NCBI GenBank assembly: GCA_947476925.1
Contig: CANJSF010000014.1
Span: 42,311 to 106,310 of the forward strand
Length of the DNA stretch: 64,000 nt
From: Rhodospirillaceae bacterium
GTDB lineage: Bacteria; Pseudomonadota; Alphaproteobacteria; Rhodospirillales; Rhodospirillaceae
Direction of reading: 5' to 3'
Both the position numbers and the translations under genes were made by a program. The notes under the pieces were generated by a model. The model was not told where the DNA came from, made no database searches, and saw nothing but the letters and a program-made list of their open reading frames with translations. Positions 43,253-52,071 of this stretch are shown piece by piece (position 1 is the first letter of the stretch; the number at the start of each line of letters is the position of its first letter).

Positions 43253-45160
43253 ATGAATTACGCAGTTGATGTTGGGTCCGCGGCCGTTGCTACTGCCCAG
43301 AATGTCTCAAGTTTGGCCGCCCCGCATCCTGCCGCACGCCCCAGTCGTGACTTGGCGGCTTTGGATGTGGTTCCCTCGATTCGTATCGACCGCTCACGCG
43401 ATTCGTTGCTGACGGATTTCGGCAAAGCCACGCTTGAAGACCGCTATTTGCTGCCTGGCGAATCCTACCAAGACATGTTTGCGCGCGTGGCCAAAGCCTA
43501 CAGCGACGATATTGACCATGCGCAGCGCATCTATGACTACATGTCGCGCTTGTGGTTCATGCCCGCCACGCCGGTTCTTTCGAACGGCGGCTCGGATCGT
43601 GGCTTGCCCATCTCCTGCTTCCTGAATGCGGTCAACGACGACCTAGATGGGATTGTCGGCACATGGACCGAAAACGTCTGGCTGGCCTCGAACGGCGGCG
43701 GTATCGGCACCTATTGGGGCAACGTCCGCTCGATTGGCGAGAAGGTCCGCAATTGCGGGCACACGTCGGGAATCATTCCGTTCGTGCGGGTGATGGATTC
43801 ACTCACGCTCGCTATTAGCCAAGGGTCCCTGCGCCGCGGCTCGGCTGCGGTGTACCTTGATGTGCATCATCCCGAGATCGAAGAGTTTTTGGAAATCCGT
43901 AAGCCCTCGGGCGATTTCAACCGCAAAAGCTTGAACCTGCATCATGGCATCAACATCACCGATGCCTTCATGGAAGCTGTGCGCGACGACAGCCCCTTCG
44001 ACCTCGTCAGCCCGAAAAGCGGCGAAGTGCGCAAAACCATCAACGCCCGCGAACTGTGGCAAAAAATTCTTGAAAATCGCCTCAACACCGGCGAGCCGTA
44101 CCTGATTTTCGGCGACACCGTGAACCGCCAAATGCCCAAGCATCAGCGTGATTTGGGCCTGAAGGTGACAACGTCAAACCTGTGCAGCGAAATCATGCTG
44201 CACACCGGCACCGACCACATGGGTGTCGATCGCACGGCTGTGTGCTGCTTGTCCTCGCTGAACGTCGAAACGTGGGACGAGTGGTGCAAAGACGAGTTGT
44301 TCATCGAAGACGTGATGCGTTTCCTCGACAACGTCCTGCAAGATTTCATCGACCGTGCGCCCAGCTCGATGGAGCGCGCCAAGTACTCGGCCATTCGCGA
44401 ACGCTCTGTGGGCCTTGGCATCATGGGCTACCACTCGTTCTTGCAAATGAAGGGCATTCCTTTCGAAAGCGCCATGGCCAAAAGCTGGAACATCAAAATG
44501 TTCAAGCATATCCGCCGCGGTGCCGATGCGGCTTCGGTCAAGTTGGCTGAAGAGCGCGGCGCATGCCCAGACGCGGCCGAAACCGGCGTCATGGCGCGCT
44601 TCTCGCACAAGCTGGCCATAGCCCCCACCGCATCCATCTCGATCATCTGCGGTGGTACAAGCCCCTGCGTCGAGCCCATTCCGGCGAACATCTACACGCA
44701 CAAAACGCTGTCGGGCTCGTTTGCAGTGAAAAACCCGTTCCTGACAAAACTGCTGGCCGAGAAGGGCCTGGATAACCCCGCCACCTGGAACTCGATTCTC
44801 GAGCATGAGGGCTCGGTCCAGCACTTGAACGGCCTCACGGACGAAGAAAAGGCTGTGTATAAAACCGCCTTTGAAATCGACCAGCGGTGGATTGTCGACT
44901 TTGCTGCCGACCGCTCGCCCTTCATTTGCCAGGGCCAATCAATCAACCTGTTTATCCCGTCGGATGTGGATAAGTGGGACCTTATGATGTTGCACTGGAA
45001 GGCCTGGGAGTCGGGCGTGAAAAGCCTGTACTATCTGCGCTCGAAGTCGCTACAACGGGCGGCGTTCGCTGGCGTCGATGCCGACAATACCCGTGCATGG
45101 CCCGAGCGGCGTTTGACCGACAATAAGACCGACTACGAGGAATGCTTGGCCTGCCAGTAA
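43253..45160 (+). CDS. nrdA: Ribonucleoside-diphosphate reductase, large subunit (class Ia, no ATP-cone)
   Basis: A 635-residue catalytic subunit that reduces NDPs to dNDPs. The start is the ATG at 43253 after GAGGGG. Catalytic features include PATPVLSNGGSDRGLPISCF with one redox Cys, NLCSEIMLHTG with the thiyl-radical Cys and Glu, AVCCLSSLNVETW with the other redox Cys, PTASISIICGGTSPCVEP, the paired C-terminal Tyr (SLYYLRSK) and the terminal CLAC redox pair. The N-terminal ~60 residues are low-complexity, and there is no ATP-cone, so dATP feedback by that domain is not expected. nrdB follows 60 bp later. Confidence 0.96.
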   Translation: MNYAVDVGSAAVATAQNVSSLAAPHPAARPSRDLAALDVVPSIRIDRSRDSLLTDFGKATLEDRYLLPGESYQDMFARVAKAYSDDIDHAQRIYDYMSRLWFMPATPVLSNGGSDRGLPISCFLNAVNDDLDGIVGTWTENVWLASNGGGIGTYWGNVRSIGEKVRNCGHTSGIIPFVRVMDSLTLAISQGSLRRGSAAVYLDVHHPEIEEFLEIRKPSGDFNRKSLNLHHGINITDAFMEAVRDDSPFDLVSPKSGEVRKTINARELWQKILENRLNTGEPYLIFGDTVNRQMPKHQRDLGLKVTTSNLCSEIMLHTGTDHMGVDRTAVCCLSSLNVETWDEWCKDELFIEDVMRFLDNVLQDFIDRAPSSMERAKYSAIRERSVGLGIMGYHSFLQMKGIPFESAMAKSWNIKMFKHIRRGADAASVKLAEERGACPDAAETGVMARFSHKLAIAPTASISIICGGTSPCVEPIPANIYTHKTLSGSFAVKNPFLTKLLAEKGLDNPATWNSILEHEGSVQHLNGLTDEEKAVYKTAFEIDQRWIVDFAADRSPFICQGQSINLFIPSDVDKWDLMMLHWKAWESGVKSLYYLRSKSLQRAAFAGVDADNTRAWPERRLTDNKTDYEECLACQ

Positions 45161-45220
45161 CGGCAGGTTTTAAGTCTCCCGTTCGTCTTTTGATTTTGCT
45201 GTTTGGACTCTGAGCTGGCC

Positions 45221-46288
45221 ATGAATCTAATTGTTCCTCCTGTCATTCCTCTCCAGACGCAACCTGGCTTGATGACCTCGAGCATCGGTTACAAGCCGTT
45301 CCGCTATCCGTGGGCGCACGACTATTGGAAGCGCCAGCAGCAGATTCACTGGATGCCCGAGGAAGTTCCCCTAGGCGAAGATTGCAAAGATTGGGCCAGC
45401 CGCCTGACTGACAATGAACGTAATTTGTTGTCGCAAATTTTCCGCTTCTTCACGCAGTCAGACGTGGAAGTGAACGACAACTACATGGAACGCTACGCGC
45501 GCGTTTTTAAGCCAACCGAAATTAAGATGATGCTGGCGTCATTCTCCAACATGGAGACGATCCACATTGCGGCTTATGCGCTTCTACTGGAAACCATTGG
45601 GATGCCCGAAGCTGAATTCGGTGCATTCATGCAATACCGCGAGATGGCCGATAAACACAGCTATATGCAAAAGTTCGGCGTCGAGACGCACGCTGATATC
45701 GCGCGCACGGTGGCCATGTTTGGCGCCTTCACCGAAGGCCTGCAATTGTTTGCCAGCTTTGCCATGCTGCTGAACTTCCCGCGCCAGAACAAAATGAAGG
45801 GCATGGGCCAAATCGTCTCATGGTCGGTGCGCGACGAAAGCCTGCATTGCGAAGCCATGATTCGGGTATTCCATACCTTCTGTCACGAGACGGGCTGCCT
45901 GACCCAATCGGTAAAAGACGACATCATTGACTGCTGCAAGACCGTGGTTAGCCTGGAAGACAAGTTCATCGAACTGGCTTTCGGGCTGGGCCCTGTCAAC
46001 GGCATGACCCCTGAGGATATCAAATTGTATATTCGCTACATCGCCGATTGGCGCCTGAGCCAGTTGGGCTTGCCGCCGATTTACAATGTCGCCGAACATC
46101 CTCTGCCGTGGTTGGTGCAAATTCTGAACGGCGTCGAGCATGCCAACTTCTTTGAAGCGCGTGCGACCGAATACTCGAAGTCTGCCACCCGCGGCCAATG
46201 GCACGGCGCCGAGGGCGTGTGGAGCCATTTCGATAAGGTCGTGAAAGCCCGCAAAGCCGCCACCGAAGGTGGCGTTATTTTGCAATAA
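45221..46288 (+). CDS. nrdB: Ribonucleoside-diphosphate reductase, small (radical) subunit
   Basis: A 355-residue ferritin-like subunit that houses the dimetal site and tyrosyl radical. Ligand motifs are QSDVEVNDNY, NMETIHIAAY (Glu, His and the radical Tyr four residues later) and SWSVRDESLHCEAM. I take the ATG at 45221; an upstream in-frame TTG at 45203 would add six residues. No ATP-cone is present here either, unlike the N-terminal cones of some NrdB proteins. The radical Tyr is conserved, so it is not one of the Tyr-less subclasses. Confidence 0.96.
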   Translation: MNLIVPPVIPLQTQPGLMTSSIGYKPFRYPWAHDYWKRQQQIHWMPEEVPLGEDCKDWASRLTDNERNLLSQIFRFFTQSDVEVNDNYMERYARVFKPTEIKMMLASFSNMETIHIAAYALLLETIGMPEAEFGAFMQYREMADKHSYMQKFGVETHADIARTVAMFGAFTEGLQLFASFAMLLNFPRQNKMKGMGQIVSWSVRDESLHCEAMIRVFHTFCHETGCLTQSVKDDIIDCCKTVVSLEDKFIELAFGLGPVNGMTPEDIKLYIRYIADWRLSQLGLPPIYNVAEHPLPWLVQILNGVEHANFFEARATEYSKSATRGQWHGAEGVWSHFDKVVKARKAATEGGVILQ

Positions 46289-46376
46289 ACGCATCTCGGC
46301 AAGGTTTGCCGGTGATGAAGTTTGCGTGAAAGCCGCCGCCGGCACGTGCGACAAGATTCTCGGTATGCAATGATGG

Positions 46377-46400
46377 CTGTCCTAAAATGGGACAGTTTTG
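46377..46400 (+). terminator. Probable terminator of nrdAB
   Basis: CTGTCC-TAAAAT-GGGACAG followed by TTTTG lies 89 bp after the nrdB stop and immediately before the glpQ start at 46402. The ATG inside the loop arm (46387) is thus unlikely as the glpQ start. Confidence 0.6.
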
Positions 46401-46401
46401 T

Positions 46402-47433
46402 ATGCGCGTCAGTCGTATAGGTATCCTCCTCGCCGCGGGCTTGATGGTGTCTGGTGCAGCCAGCACCAAGCCGTTGATCATCGCGCACCGTGGGGCGAGC
46501 GGCTATTTGCCCGAACACACGCTCGAAGGTTACGCGCGCGCCATTGAGATGGGCGCTGATTTTATCGAACCAGATTTAGTCAGCACCAAAGACGGCGTGT
46601 TGATTGCGCGCCACGAAAACGAGATGTCGGAAACCACCGACGTTGCCGCCAAATTCCCAGATCGTAAAACTAAGAAAGTGATTGATGGCCGGACAGTTGA
46701 TGGATGGTTCAGTGAAGATTTTACGCTGGCCGAAATTAAAACCCTGCGCGCTAAAGAGCGTTTGTCTTTCCGCGACCAAGCCAACAACGGTAAATTCCAA
46801 GTTCCGACCTTTGCCGAAGTCTTGGCATTGGTGAATGCGGCAAAGCGCCCGGTCGGTGTTTACCCTGAGACCAAGCACCCCACATACTTTGCTGGCCTGG
46901 GCTTGGCGCTCGAAGCCCCACTGCTGGAAGATTTGAGGTCCGCTAAATTGGATGGGGCAACCTCCCGCGTGTTTATCCAATCCTTCGAAGTGTCCAACTT
47001 GAAGGCCCTCAAAACACGCACGAACCTGCCCCTTGTCCAATTGCTCGGCGAAGCCACCGAGCGGCCCTTTGACCAAGAGGCTGCTGGTGGCCCTTTGACG
47101 TACGGCGACATGGCCACCAGCAAAGGCATGATCGAGATTGCGACCTATGCGGCAGGCATTGGCCCGTATAAAGCCTATATTATTGGCGTTGACCGCGAGG
47201 GCAATGCTGCGGCCCCGACCGACTTCATTGCGCGCGCGCACGCGGCGGGCCTCAAGGTGCACCCTTATACCTTCCGCTCCGAGGAGCGGTATTTGGCCAA
47301 AGCCTTTAAGGCCGATCCCATCGCCGAATACTGTGCTTTCTTTGCCGCCGGCGTCGACGGGCTGTTTAGCGATTTTGCCGACACGGCATTGAAAGCGCGC
47401 GATAAATCTTGTCCAATGGCGCCCAGGAAATAG
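46402..47433 (+). CDS. glpQ: Glycerophosphodiester phosphodiesterase (GlpQ-type, periplasmic)
   Basis: A 343-residue enzyme that cleaves glycerophosphodiesters to glycerol-3-phosphate and an alcohol. From the ATG at 46402 there is a signal peptide (GILLAAGLMVSGAAS). The GDPD metal site follows: IAHRGASGYLPEHT, ADFIEPDLVSTKDG and RHENEMSETTDVA. The C-terminal strand VDGLFSDFADTA is typical. Length and signal peptide match the periplasmic GlpQ subgroup with its inserted domain. Confidence 0.94.
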   Translation: MRVSRIGILLAAGLMVSGAASTKPLIIAHRGASGYLPEHTLEGYARAIEMGADFIEPDLVSTKDGVLIARHENEMSETTDVAAKFPDRKTKKVIDGRTVDGWFSEDFTLAEIKTLRAKERLSFRDQANNGKFQVPTFAEVLALVNAAKRPVGVYPETKHPTYFAGLGLALEAPLLEDLRSAKLDGATSRVFIQSFEVSNLKALKTRTNLPLVQLLGEATERPFDQEAAGGPLTYGDMATSKGMIEIATYAAGIGPYKAYIIGVDREGNAAAPTDFIARAHAAGLKVHPYTFRSEERYLAKAFKADPIAEYCAFFAAGVDGLFSDFADTALKARDKSCPMAPRK

Positions 47434-47469
47434 AAACCGCTCCGGTTTCATTCGGGGGGAGGGATACCC

Positions 47470-47874
47470 TTGGACATCGCAGTTGAAAATATTTGCTTCG
47501 TGATCTCGAAGTCGCGCGAACTCATGGCCGATATGGATGAGTTGCAAGACGAGCCTGGTCATCATTCCGGCGATGACGTCATTAAGGACGAGCTGCCTGA
47601 AGAGGAAACCTCGCCTCATGCGGGCTCGCCCGAATATGAGGAACTCAAAGAGTTCATCGAAGGCCTCAATGAGGACGAGCAGTTTGAGCTGATCGCGTTA
47701 GCCTGGATCGGTCGTGGGACATTCACTGCCGATGACTGGGACGAGGCGGTGGAAACCGCCCACGATGAGCACAGTACCAATGCTGTCCGCTATTTGCTTG
47801 GTATGCCTCTGTTGGCTGACTATTTAGAAGAAGCGCTCGATGAGTTTGGGCTCTCGTGCGAAGATGAAGACTAA
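47470..47874 (+). CDS. DUF3775 family protein
   Basis: A 134-residue very acidic protein. A TTG start at 47470 follows GGGGGAGGGA at normal spacing. It matches the DUF3775 pattern (EFIEGLNEDEQFELIALAWI, then GRGTFTADDWDEAV, then YLLGMPLLADYLEEAL). The function of the family is unknown; members are common in alphaproteobacteria. It sits 36 bp after glpQ and 24 bp before the serine hydrolase gene. Confidence 0.85.
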   Translation: MDIAVENICFVISKSRELMADMDELQDEPGHHSGDDVIKDELPEEETSPHAGSPEYEELKEFIEGLNEDEQFELIALAWIGRGTFTADDWDEAVETAHDEHSTNAVRYLLGMPLLADYLEEALDEFGLSCEDED

Positions 47875-47898
47875 AAGTGCAGCTGAAGGAACATCGAC

Positions 47899-49203
47899 AT
47901 GACATTGGCCGGGCGTGCGCTTTTTATCTTTTGTGCGATGATCGTGACTGATTTTGCTCATGCCCAATCGACCAGCAGTACGCTGCCGACGACACCTGGC
48001 GCCTATTTTCCAGGCAAGCTGATGTTCTCGGATGCGGACGAGGCGCTTTATGCCAAGCGCTTCGCGCAGCAAAACGCCGGGCAGCGCAACACAGCTGCTG
48101 AATCTTACGACCCGCAAGAGCCCGTGCCCGGTGCTAAAAATTGGAAGCCGCTTGCCGCTGCGCCCGCCGCAGCGCGCACGATATCTGACGAAGCACTGAA
48201 AGCAGCAACCGCATATGCGGCTGCGAATAATTCGGATGCATTCATTGTTTGGCGGCAGGGCAAGGTCGAGGCGGAATCTTATTTCAACGGCAATAGCCGC
48301 GAAGGCTCCATCATTTCACGCTCGCTGGCCAAGCCCGTCACCGCCGCTGCGGTGGGCCGCGCGATCATGCTGGGCAAGATTAAATCGCTTGATCAACCAG
48401 TGGCCGATTTTGTGCCGGAATGGAAAGGCGATGCGCGCCGTTCGAAAATTCTGGTACGCCACTTGTTGGATATGCGCACGGGATTTTTACCACAAGCGCT
48501 GGCGCCTGAAGCTGCTGACATTCTCAATCGGTCGTACCTGCATCCACGGCACGACGAGATCATTGTGAAAGAGTACCCGGTCGTCGACGAGCCAGGCACC
48601 CGCTACGAATACAACAATGCCACCAGCGAAATGATTGCCGTGCTGATCGAGCGTGCCACAGGCCGCCGTTATGCTGAATTTATCTCAACCGAGATTTGGC
48701 AGAAAATCGGTGCGCTGGGCGGAACCGTGTGGGTTAACCGCGAGGGCGGCACAGCGCATTCGGGATGCTGCCTCATGATTCCAGCCGAGAGTATCCTCCG
48801 TCTGGCCATGCTGACGCTGCAAGATGGTGTGTGGCAGGGCCAACGGCTGCTGCCTGAGGGCTACGTGAAGCAGATGGCGACCGCGACCAAGGAAAATCCC
48901 CATTACGGTGCTGGCGTGTATGTCGCGGGCCAATACACGGACCGTCGCGGCGCGGCCAACCCCGATCGAAAGGTCCCCAAAACGCTGCATAGCGAGCCCT
49001 ACCTTGCGTCGGACTTATTCTTGTTTGACGGCAACGCCAATCAAGTTGTTTACATCGTGCCGTCCGAACAGCTGATTATTTTGCGTACGGGCAACGCCCC
49101 GCCAAAAACAGCAGACAAAGAGTGGGATAACTCATACTTACCCAACACCGTCATGCGCGGAATTGTAAAGGCCAAGGGCACGTCGGTGCCGCAGGCGCGT
49201 TAA
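47899..49203 (+). CDS. Serine hydrolase, beta-lactamase (class C/esterase) family
   Basis: A 434-residue exported hydrolase. The signal peptide is residues ~1-23 (LFIFCAMIVTDFAHAQ). The catalytic SxxK is SLAK (residues 142-145) in ISRSLAKPVTAAAVG. A YxN-type element is seen in YEYNNATSE. The C-terminal domain continues with ESILRLAMLTLQDG. Members include esterases, D-aminopeptidases and beta-lactamases; a peptidase or esterase role is more likely than antibiotic resistance. Its 3' end overlaps the convergent aldolase gene by 4 bp. Confidence 0.9.
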   Translation: MTLAGRALFIFCAMIVTDFAHAQSTSSTLPTTPGAYFPGKLMFSDADEALYAKRFAQQNAGQRNTAAESYDPQEPVPGAKNWKPLAAAPAAARTISDEALKAATAYAAANNSDAFIVWRQGKVEAESYFNGNSREGSIISRSLAKPVTAAAVGRAIMLGKIKSLDQPVADFVPEWKGDARRSKILVRHLLDMRTGFLPQALAPEAADILNRSYLHPRHDEIIVKEYPVVDEPGTRYEYNNATSEMIAVLIERATGRRYAEFISTEIWQKIGALGGTVWVNREGGTAHSGCCLMIPAESILRLAMLTLQDGVWQGQRLLPEGYVKQMATATKENPHYGAGVYVAGQYTDRRGAANPDRKVPKTLHSEPYLASDLFLFDGNANQVVYIVPSEQLIILRTGNAPPKTADKEWDNSYLPNTVMRGIVKAKGTSVPQAR

Positions 49204-49982
49204 GGTTTGCTGATAGCTGTATTGAATGCCGCGCCAAGGTCGCGGGCACCTTGCAGCATCAGGACCTGATCTGAGGCCAGAAGAAAGAAGCTCGCGCCCT
49301 CCCGTACCCACATCGCAACGTCCTCGACATTGGGCACGAACATGCCGACGGCGCGCCCATGTTTGCGACCAACCTGACAAACGCGTTTAACCGCGTCGAT
49401 GACTTTTTGATCATCAGGGCTTTGGGCTCCCAGTGCGACGGTTAAATCCATGCGGCCCACGAACAGGCAGTCGATTCCATCCACAGCCGCGATGCCCTCT
49501 AACGCGTCTAGCGCCTCGACATCTTCGATTTGTGCGATGATCGCTGTGCTTGCTGTCCCATCAGCCAGGTTCTCAGCCATCGTCTTGCCGCTGTAATTGC
49601 CCGCGCGTGTTGAGCCTGCGTAGCCGCGCCCGCCTGGGCCGAAGTGTGCGGCCCTCACAATGGCGTGCGCTTGCGTCACCGTCGTGACGTGTGGCACCAA
49701 AATGCCCGTGGCACCACTATCGAGTGCCTGGAGGACGGACGCAGGCGTGAAGGCGGGAACGCGAACCAAGTTGGGCATATCGCTCGCTCGTAAGGCAAAA
49801 GCGCAAGCGTCAATCTCGAAAGGCCCAAAAGGTGCGTGTTCAGCGTCGATGCAAACAACATCAAGCGGCGCTCGGCTTAAAATCTCGCATACATGAATGG
49901 AAGGCGTGCGCAAAAAAGTACCTAGCAGCGGCTCGAAGTTCCGCAGTCGAGCCTTTAAAGATGACCGGCGCGAAAGTGTCAT
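49200..49982 (-). CDS. HpcH/HpaI-family aldolase/citrate lyase protein
   Basis: A 260-residue class II pyruvate-type aldolase. Family signatures include VVCIDAEHAPFGPFEID, GATGILVPHVTTVTQA, IAQIEDVEALDALEGI and DCLFVGRMDLTVALG. Relatives cleave 4-hydroxy-2-oxo-heptanedioate or 2-keto-3-deoxy sugar acids to pyruvate and an aldehyde. It overlaps the end of a VWA-protein gene by 4 bp (ATGA), so it is the last gene of the MoxR/VWA operon. Whether it shares that function is doubtful. Confidence 0.9.
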   Translation of the reverse strand: MTLSRRSSLKARLRNFEPLLGTFLRTPSIHVCEILSRAPLDVVCIDAEHAPFGPFEIDACAFALRASDMPNLVRVPAFTPASVLQALDSGATGILVPHVTTVTQAHAIVRAAHFGPGGRGYAGSTRAGNYSGKTMAENLADGTASTAIIAQIEDVEALDALEGIAAVDGIDCLFVGRMDLTVALGAQSPDDQKVIDAVKRVCQVGRKHGRAVGMFVPNVEDVAMWVREGASFFLLASDQVLMLQGARDLGAAFNTAISKP

Positions 49983-51028
49983 GCCATCGCCCTATTCGAC
50001 CATGCCAGCGATAGCCCTGCGGCCAACAGCATCAAAATCAATGCTGCAGCAGCAAACCCCGCCGAAATTTCTGTTCGCTTTGTCTCCGCGACAAACTGAG
50101 TCGCCAACGAGTCATAGACGTTCTTCAAATCCGCTTCCGACTGGGCGTGAAAATACTTCGCGCCCGTCATCTCGGCGATGGCTTTCAGTGTTTCCTCATC
50201 AAGCTGAGTGCGCATAAAGCCGCCCCCGCCAAAATCCACCATGCCGCCCGTTTGCGTGCCAAAGCCAACGGTAAAAATACGCACACCACGGTCTGCTGCT
50301 AGGCGTGCCGCATCAAGTGGTTCAACTCCCATGTTCGTGCGACCATCACTCAGCAGCACGATGACAGCAGACGTGTTGCTGCCGGGCGGCACAGGCGCAT
50401 TCTTTTCAATCGGTTTTGTATTACGCTCATCAAGAGGTACGGCACGGGGTCTGTCGCGCACAGAATCGAGGCTTGCCAAATTAAGTTCCGTGTCGGGGTA
50501 GATGGCCTGTAACGAGGCCACAATGCCGCTGCCCACCGCTGTAAACCGCTGCGGCCGCAGGCCGTCGATGGCTGCAATCACGTCGTCGCGGACAAATGTT
50601 GGGTCTTGAGTAATCATCGCCGAGGTCGAGAAAGCCACCAAGCCGATGCGTGCATTGCGCGGTTGGCGGGCCACAAACGCTTTGGCTGCGGATTTTGCCA
50701 CCGTCATGCGATCAGGGGGGACATCGGCAGCGCGCATGCTGCCAGAGACATCGATGGCCAAAATCACCGTCGATCGTTCCGAGGGCAGAGTGAGAATTGC
50801 AGACGGGCGGGCAATGCCGCCGACCATGAAGAGGATGGCCAGAAAAATAAGCGCGGGCGGAATGTGTCGGCGGTAAACTTTACGTTCACCCAGCGCCTCT
50901 TTGATCAAGCCGATGTTGCTAAAACGAACGCCGGTGTTCTTTTTGCGGCGCAGTGCCCATAAGTATAGGGCTGGCAGCAATGGGGCCAACAGCAACAGCA
51001 ATAACATTTCGGCTGATAGAAATGTCAT
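49979..51028 (-). CDS. VWA-domain membrane protein (BatA/BatB-like), second copy
   Basis: A 349-residue protein with N-terminal helices (LLLLLLAPLLPALYLW and IPPALIFLAILFMVGGI). A von Willebrand factor A domain with the MIDAS motif AIDVSGSMRAAD and the metal-site SDGRTNMG follows. A C-terminal helix (AAALILMLLAAGLSLAW) ends the protein. This is the layout of the BatA/BatB Aer-tolerance proteins, with most of the protein periplasmic. It lies 2 bp after the first VWA gene in the MoxR-DUF58 operon. Confidence 0.9.
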   Translation of the reverse strand: MTFLSAEMLLLLLLAPLLPALYLWALRRKKNTGVRFSNIGLIKEALGERKVYRRHIPPALIFLAILFMVGGIARPSAILTLPSERSTVILAIDVSGSMRAADVPPDRMTVAKSAAKAFVARQPRNARIGLVAFSTSAMITQDPTFVRDDVIAAIDGLRPQRFTAVGSGIVASLQAIYPDTELNLASLDSVRDRPRAVPLDERNTKPIEKNAPVPPGSNTSAVIVLLSDGRTNMGVEPLDAARLAADRGVRIFTVGFGTQTGGMVDFGGGGFMRTQLDEETLKAIAEMTGAKYFHAQSEADLKNVYDSLATQFVAETKRTEISAGFAAAALILMLLAAGLSLAWSNRAMA

Positions 51029-51030
51029 GG

Positions 51031-52071
51031 CTACAGCACGCGATTAAACCAAATGATCGATAGCGTCGCGCCGACCATGGCAGCCAATGCAGCCAATGCA
51101 ATAAATGCAGCGGTAATTTCAGTTTCTTTGATTTCTGTCACCAGGCGTGTGTTGAGATTGCGGTAGACCTCGCTCAAGTCTTTGCTGTCAGCAGCTAAAA
51201 AAGTGCGCCCCAACGTGATGTCGGCTATCTTTTTAAGTGTCTCAACATCAAGCTGAACGCGCATCGACACGCCCTCGACCTTCACCACCGCGCCTGCGTC
51301 GGTCCCAAGGCCGATGGTAAACAGGCGCACACCACGGTCGGCTGCCAGTTGCGCGGCTTTGATGGGGTCGGGGCCGCTGGTCGCTTGACCATCGGTCAAC
51401 AGAATGATCGCCGAGGACTGTTCCGATCCCGGCGCAAGTTTGGGTTTGGGTGTCGTGTCTTTCGTATCCTTGGTTTCCTTTGCGTCTTTGACTTCGGCTT
51501 TTTGGCCAGGTTCAGCGGCGCGCTCCAACTCGAATGCCTCTTTGGGGAATAGGGCCTGTAGGCCCACCAAAATCGCGCCACCTATGGCCGTGCCTTCCTG
51601 GGCTTTTAGGCGGTCGATGGCCTTGATCAGATCTTCGCGGTTGTGCGTCGGGCGTTGCACCAAAAGCGCGGTTTCGGAAAACGCGACAATTCCAATTTGC
51701 GTCGTGATCGGTTGCTTATCGATAAACTCGTGCGCGGCTTTTTGCGCGGCTGCCAAGCGCGTGGGAGCGAGGTCTTCGGCCAGCATGCTATTGGACACAT
51801 CAATGGCCAGAATTACGCTGTCGCGCAATGACGGAACGGGGATGACTGCTACGGGTCGAGCAAGGGCTGCGATCAGCGCGACAATGGCAACCAGAAACAG
51901 GGCCGGTGGCAAAGTCTGTCTTAAGCGTGATGGCAAAGTTATGTCAGTCACATTCCATTTGGCGTAGCTCAGTGCTGCCGCGCTTTTCCGCTCAAGCACC
52001 AGCCGGTAGGCCGCGACCATGAAGGGTACAACAGCCAGTAGCCACAACATCATCGGCCATTCAAAAATCAT
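51031..52071 (-). CDS. VWA-domain membrane protein (BatA-like), first copy
   Basis: A 346-residue paralogue of the following gene with the same order: two N-terminal helices, the VWA domain with MIDAS AIDVSNSMLAED, and a C-terminal helix (FIALAALAAMVGATLSIIWF). It differs by a charged insertion near residues 190-220 (EVKDAKETKDTKDTTPKPK). VWA proteins bind partners through the MIDAS Mg2+, and MoxR ATPases typically act on such partners. It overlaps the DUF58 gene by 4 bp. Confidence 0.9.
   Translation of the reverse strand: MIFEWPMMLWLLAVVPFMVAAYRLVLERKSAAALSYAKWNVTDITLPSRLRQTLPPALFLVAIVALIAALARPVAVIPVPSLRDSVILAIDVSNSMLAEDLAPTRLAAAQKAAHEFIDKQPITTQIGIVAFSETALLVQRPTHNREDLIKAIDRLKAQEGTAIGGAILVGLQALFPKEAFELERAAEPGQKAEVKDAKETKDTKDTTPKPKLAPGSEQSSAIILLTDGQATSGPDPIKAAQLAADRGVRLFTIGLGTDAGAVVKVEGVSMRVQLDVETLKKIADITLGRTFLAADSKDLSEVYRNLNTRLVTEIKETEITAAFIALAALAAMVGATLSIIWFNRVL

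Noticed and set aside
43008..43256. 82-codon plus-strand frame ending in an ATGA overlap with nrdA
   Set aside because: It lies within the hairpin-rich leader, is Gly/Arg-rich, and has no ribosome-binding site. I treat it as a chance frame, although a leader peptide cannot be excluded.
46576..47619. 347-codon minus-strand frame over glpQ
   Set aside because: Antisense shadow of a clear GDPD gene; composition and lack of motifs indicate no real protein.
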